6,695 nucleotides of DNA, taken from assembly GCA_027025615.1 (NCBI GenBank), contig JALVQM010000487.1:1-6695 (forward strand). The letters are read 5' to 3'. Positions 4,558 to 6,695 of the stretch are shown here, piece after piece. Origin of the DNA: Desulfobacteraceae bacterium (GTDB taxonomy: Bacteria; Desulfobacterota; Desulfobacteria; Desulfobacterales; Desulfosarcinaceae). Position 1 is the stretch's first letter. Each line of letters starts with the position of its first letter. Made by a program: the position numbers and the translations under genes. The notes below the pieces were generated by a model. It worked only from the letters and a program-made list of their open reading frames with translations. It did not search any database and was not told the DNA's origin.

Positions 4558-6695
4558 CTTATATTCTCCTTTAAAGCGGAATTATCTGAAACATTTCCTG
4601 ATTCCTTGTTCAGGCACATTTTTTGGCAGCAACGCCTGCTAAAAATCGTAGCTATTGTATCTCCGGGGACAATCTTCCTGATCCTGGAAAATACTTCATA
4701 GGCCTGATGAAAACGCTGCTCCAGGAAAAGTTCCAGCCCTTGCCGACTCAGGGCCGCCACCTGTACCCCGGTCCGGCTGACCTTGCCCACATATCCCAAT
4801 GGCTGATAAATACGGGTTTTTCCCTTTCTTCCCCTGACATTGACCACGTCCACCGGTCGGCAAACCATTTGTTTTCTGACCTTGCGATAAGTTGAATGGG
4901 AAATCAGAATCGGAGCCCGATAATACTTGGTCAGCCCTTCCATCCTGGATGCAAGGTTAACCCCGTCTCCTATAATGGTATAATCCAGTTTTTTAGAAGA
5001 TCCGATATTGCCCAGGATAACTCTATCAGTGTTAATTCCGATGCCCATTTTTAAAAGGGGCTCTGCCGGTTTGCGGATATGTTGATTGAAATGGTTCAAA
5101 GCCCTCTGCATGGCAAGAGCGCATGCAACAGACCTGTTTTCGTGTTGCTGGTCCGGAAGAGGAGCACCCCAGAAAGCCACCACTGCATCACCAATGAATT
5201 TGTCAAGGGTACCCTGGAAATCAAATATAGTATCTGTCATCAGCGACAGATAACGATTGAGCAGGTTGACAACCTGTTCCACAGGCATGGATTGGCTGAT
5301 GGTTGTAAAGCCGCGCAGGTCGGAAAATAGAATGCTAAGCTTCTCTTCTGTGCCAATCTCGGCTCCCAAAAAGTCTCCCTTATGGCAGGAAATTACCTTG
5401 TCAAGCACAGTGGGAGATACGTATTGGCCCAGTGCCTTCTTTATTTTACCCTTCTCTATTCTTTCCATGTATCGTTCAACTGCCAATCCACCACCAAAAG
5501 CAAGCAGCAATGAAAAAGCAGGACCAACAAATTCCACAATCCAGCCTAATGACGCCAACCAAAGGGTTATTACCCACCAGCATGCCCCGACCATCAAAGG
5601 GCCGGCCACCTGAAGCAACAAATTATTGCTGGATACAATCAACAGGGACGATACAGCTGCCAATAACCCTGCAAAACAGATATTCAACAGCTTGTCCGCA
5701 TCATGCACAAAATCATCTTGTATCAAATTAGCCAATACGCTGGCATGCAGAAGCACTCCCGGTGTTTTGGGCCCCAGAGGTGTACTTTTGAGATCCTCGA
5801 CTCCGGCGGCACTGGCGCCTATGAAAACAATCCTGTCCTTGAAAAGAGACGGTTCTACCGGAAGGTCATCTAATTTTCCCTGCCTCATCCGGTGCATACT
5901 CAGGTATACTCCTCCATATGAATAAGCCTGGTATTTTCCGTAAGGATTCAGCCGGATCCTGCCTTGGCTGTCTACCGGCACCTTGTACAATCTTGATCCG
6001 GTCCTTATTACAAGGCAATTATCACTGTATTGAAGGGACTTTTTCTTTTCATCCATTATGGCTGCTGCCAGACCAAGCGAGGGCAATACTTCTCCCCGGC
6101 AGCCAAAGACCAGCGGCATTTTTCGGATTACTCCGTCGCTGTCGGGCTCAATGCTAACCACGCCGATATACTTGGAAGCTGCCTGGAGTTCATTAAATGG
6201 AAAGTAATAGTCTGAATAATCAGGTAATTTAAGATCCGGTCCATCGACATGCAAGACAAACCGCTCTTCGAAAAACCCGGCATTTTCACCGGTATATAAA
6301 TTCGGACTTTTACGGGGGCCACTTAGCTGGGCTGCGTGAACAACCCTGGCCTGGGCAGTTGACTCTGTCAACTGAAAATCAGCTTTTGTTTTATCCCAAT
6401 CCTGGCGGTTGTTTTGCCTTTCTGTAAAAAGAATATCAAATACCACGGCTTTGGCCCCGGCAAGGTTTAAATAGTCGATAACACCGGCATGGACTAGCCT
6501 GTCCCACGGCCATCTTCCTGCTATGGGATTCAAGGCTTCCAGTGAGGCTTCATCTATCAGGATCAAAACTATTGAATCCGGCAGACAACGGTACCTGCGG
6601 GTCAGTTTCAGGCGCCAATCTATGCTGATATTTTCCAAATGCCTCAACCAACCAGCACTACTCAGCGAAACTGCGGTTACAAAGGCTAACAAAGC
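4554..6695 (-). CDS. CHASE2-domain transmembrane class III adenylate cyclase, 5'-partial
   Basis: It most likely makes cAMP from ATP in response to a periplasmic signal. Residues are counted from the Leu codon at 6692-6690; the frame stays open to the window edge, so the true start lies outside and only a short N-terminus is probably missing. Residues 1-18 are the first membrane helix. A periplasmic CHASE2 domain follows (about 20-330), with DEASLEAL, RWPWDR, GAKAVVFDILF and, near its end, DRIVFIGASAAG. Three membrane helices lie at about 335-405, then a coupling helix (ALGQYVSPTVLDKV, 420-433) and the cyclase domain (about 448-600). Catalytic residues are all present: metal-binding D458 (FSDLRGF) and D502 (DKFIGD), adenine-selecting K498 and T572, and transition-state N579 and R583. 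The K/T pair fits class IIIb adenylate cyclases rather than guanylate cyclases. The tail (645-695) looks like a helical TPR-type hairpin. The TGA stop overlaps the next start as ATGA. Family assignment is firm; the ligand is unknown. Confidence 0.95.
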   Translation of the reverse strand, partial: ALLAFVTAVSLSSAGWLRHLENISIDWRLKLTRRYRCLPDSIVLILIDEASLEALNPIAGRWPWDRLVHAGVIDYLNLAGAKAVVFDILFTERQNNRQDWDKTKADFQLTESTAQARVVHAAQLSGPRKSPNLYTGENAGFFEERFVLHVDGPDLKLPDYSDYYFPFNELQAASKYIGVVSIEPDSDGVIRKMPLVFGCRGEVLPSLGLAAAIMDEKKKSLQYSDNCLVIRTGSRLYKVPVDSQGRIRLNPYGKYQAYSYGGVYLSMHRMRQGKLDDLPVEPSLFKDRIVFIGASAAGVEDLKSTPLGPKTPGVLLHASVLANLIQDDFVHDADKLLNICFAGLLAAVSSLLIVSSNNLLLQVAGPLMVGACWWVITLWLASLGWIVEFVGPAFSLLLAFGGGLAVERYMERIEKGKIKKALGQYVSPTVLDKVISCHKGDFLGAEIGTEEKLSILFSDLRGFTTISQSMPVEQVVNLLNRYLSLMTDTIFDFQGTLDKFIGDAVVAFWGAPLPDQQHENRSVACALAMQRALNHFNQHIRKPAEPLLKMGIGINTDRVILGNIGSSKKLDYTIIGDGVNLASRMEGLTKYYRAPILISHSTYRKVRKQMVCRPVDVVNVRGRKGKTRIYQPLGYVGKVSRTGVQVAALSRQGLELFLEQRFHQAYEVFSRIRKIVPGDTIATIFSRRCCQKMCLNKESGNVSDNSALKENIR
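4566..4572 (-). promoter_or_regulatory. Shine-Dalgarno AAAGGAG of the SH3b gene
   Basis: AAAGGAG lies 8 bp before the ATG at 4557-4555, within the last codons of the cyclase. Together with the ATGA overlap it suggests reinitiation or translational coupling. Confidence 0.75.

Noticed and set aside
4554..6692. TTG at 6692-6690 as the true start of the cyclase
   Set aside because: The frame is open to the window edge and the first membrane helix begins right at this point, so the real start is almost certainly further upstream.
4554..6695. Guanylate rather than adenylate cyclase activity
   Set aside because: The base-selecting positions are K498 and T572, the class IIIb adenylate pattern; guanylate cyclases usually have Glu and Cys-type residues there.

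Overview
The window carries six protein-coding genes, all on the minus strand, so transcription runs from the right edge to the left edge. Composition is moderate in GC. The combination of a CHASE2 adenylate cyclase, an HDOD protein, a periplasmic M48 protease and a FadL/PorV-like outer-membrane barrel points to a diderm bacterium. A Desulfobacterota (former Deltaproteobacteria) lineage is the most natural guess, but this is inferred from gene content and protein style, not from any phylogenetic marker.

Layout in order of transcription: (1) a CHASE2-type transmembrane class III adenylate cyclase, cut at its 5' end by the window edge (6695-4554); (2) a small secreted SH3b protein with an arginine-rich tail (4557-4060); (3) a secreted M48 zinc metalloprotease (4076-3201); (4) a FadL/PorV-like outer-membrane barrel (3265-1973); a 111-bp gap; (5) an HDOD signalling protein (1861-983); (6) a metallo-beta-lactamase-fold hydrolase (980-63). 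Genes 1-4 overlap by 4, 17 and 65 bp, and genes 2, 3 and 4 each have a good Shine-Dalgarno sequence inside the preceding gene, so they look like one translationally coupled operon. Genes 5 and 6 are separated by 2 bp and form a second coupled pair. Only a weak promoter-like sequence and no convincing terminator is seen between the two blocks, so read-through is possible.

The first block places one inner-membrane sensor cyclase (periplasmic CHASE2, cytoplasmic catalytic domain) beside three exported proteins: SH3b, protease and outer-membrane barrel. The second block holds two cytoplasmic proteins typical of signalling. A plausible but unproven reading is an envelope-sensing cAMP module, with the MBL hydrolase as a possible phosphodiester hydrolase acting downstream. 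All six genes look intact apart from the edge truncation. I saw no RNA genes, mobile elements, CRISPR arrays or notable repeats. The individual families are known; the novelty, if any, lies in the arrangement.
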